40,401 nucleotides of DNA from NCBI GenBank assembly GCA_964401885.1, contig CAYOAC010000005.1:1-40401 (forward strand), written 5' to 3'. Below are positions 40,324 to 40,401 of this stretch, piece after piece. The number at the start of each line of letters is the position of its first letter. Position 1 is the first letter of the stretch. Source of the DNA: JAULZV01 sp964401885 (GTDB lineage: Bacteria; Patescibacteriota; Minisyncoccia; Phycocordibacterales; JAACPR01). The position numbers and the translations under genes are program-made. The notes beneath the pieces are model-generated. The model saw only the letters and a program-made list of their open reading frames with translations. It searched no databases and was not told the DNA's origin.

Positions 40324-40352
40324 AGTATCTCAATTTGTATGCGAAAAGTCAA
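40324..40352 (-). promoter_or_regulatory. Promoter of the ctpA-rplI unit, predicted leaderless
   Basis: On the minus strand: TTGACT (plus 40347-40352), 17-nt spacer, GATACT (plus 40324-40329), which ends 6 nt before the ATG at 40317. Confidence 0.6.
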
Positions 40353-40401
40353 AAATAAATATTCAAAAAATAAAAACTTTATAAACTTATTTTTAATATA
40401 A

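Noticed and set aside
1..40401. Alternative code with TGA read as glycine (Gracilibacteria/SR1 code)
   Set aside because: Long genes have no internal TGA and use GGN for glycine. TGA ends several genes, such as those at 12940, 20476, 36736 and 37933.
1..40401. tRNA and rRNA genes
   Set aside because: I looked by eye for T-loop GTTCRA motifs in the gaps and for rRNA blocks, and found nothing that folds as a tRNA. A tRNAscan run would settle this.
1..40401. Insertion sequences, integrases or attachment sites
   Set aside because: No transposase or integrase gene and no terminal repeats with target duplications were found.

Overview
The window looks like part of a metagenome-assembled genome of a Candidate Phyla Radiation (Patescibacteria) bacterium, most likely a Parcubacteria-type lineage. 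The DNA is AT-rich and gene-dense. Ribosomal proteins and tRNA synthetases are shortened in the way usual for this group (uL13 of 113 residues, AlaRS ending after its editing domain). Several proteins belong to families I associate with these genomes: a sigma-region-4/HARE-HTH protein, an ATP-cone/nuclease fusion, a membrane-anchored baseplate-J-like protein and an Ada-like zinc-binding tail. The genetic code is the standard bacterial one: glycines are written GGN, TGA is a rare stop, and no long gene has internal TGA. A run of ten N (27104-27113) marks a scaffold join.

Layout. 1-12.3 kb: a LeuRS lacking its N-terminal half, a sigma-4/HARE regulator, a membrane protein, mltG, mnmA, a nuclease, alaS, and an FtsA/PilM-like plus baseplate-J-like pair. 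12.3-16.2 kb: infA-rpsM-rpsK-rpsD-rpoA-rplQ-rplM-rpsI. 16.3-19.8 kb: grpE, dnaK and a zinc-finger-less DnaJ homologue. 19.8-23.8 kb: a small membrane protein, a cysteine-rich mini-protein, trpS, scpA-scpB and a D,D-carboxypeptidase. 23.8-24.8 kb: a stand-alone, GC-richer gene for an outer-membrane-type beta-barrel. 24.8-32.2 kb: mraY, ftsW, a CapA-like protein broken by the assembly gap, an orphan, TspO, a YgjP-type metalloprotease, murG and an M23 peptidase. 32.2-38.3 kb: an accessory stretch of orphan genes, two short GC-richer transcription units, a VTT membrane protein, a YhiN-type flavoprotein, a hairpin/repeat array, a lytic transglycosylase and an Ada-like protein. 38.3-40.4 kb: rpmA, convergent with rplI and a CtpA-type protease.

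Two expression styles are visible. At least fifteen genes have a -10 box ending 6-9 nt before the start codon and no Shine-Dalgarno, which predicts leaderless mRNAs. A second set (porin-like gene, orphans at 28.1 and 32.4 kb, the lytic transglycosylase, the two small units at 33.3-33.8 kb) has promoters with real 5' leaders, often structured, GC-richer coding sequence and mostly strong private terminators.

Together the genes cover translation, heat-shock folding, chromosome condensation and peptidoglycan synthesis and turnover. The most surprising items are the beta-barrel gene in a lineage regarded as lacking an outer membrane, the consistent leaderless layout, the 63-64 bp repeat/hairpin array at 36.5 kb and the small transcripts at 33.3-33.8 kb.
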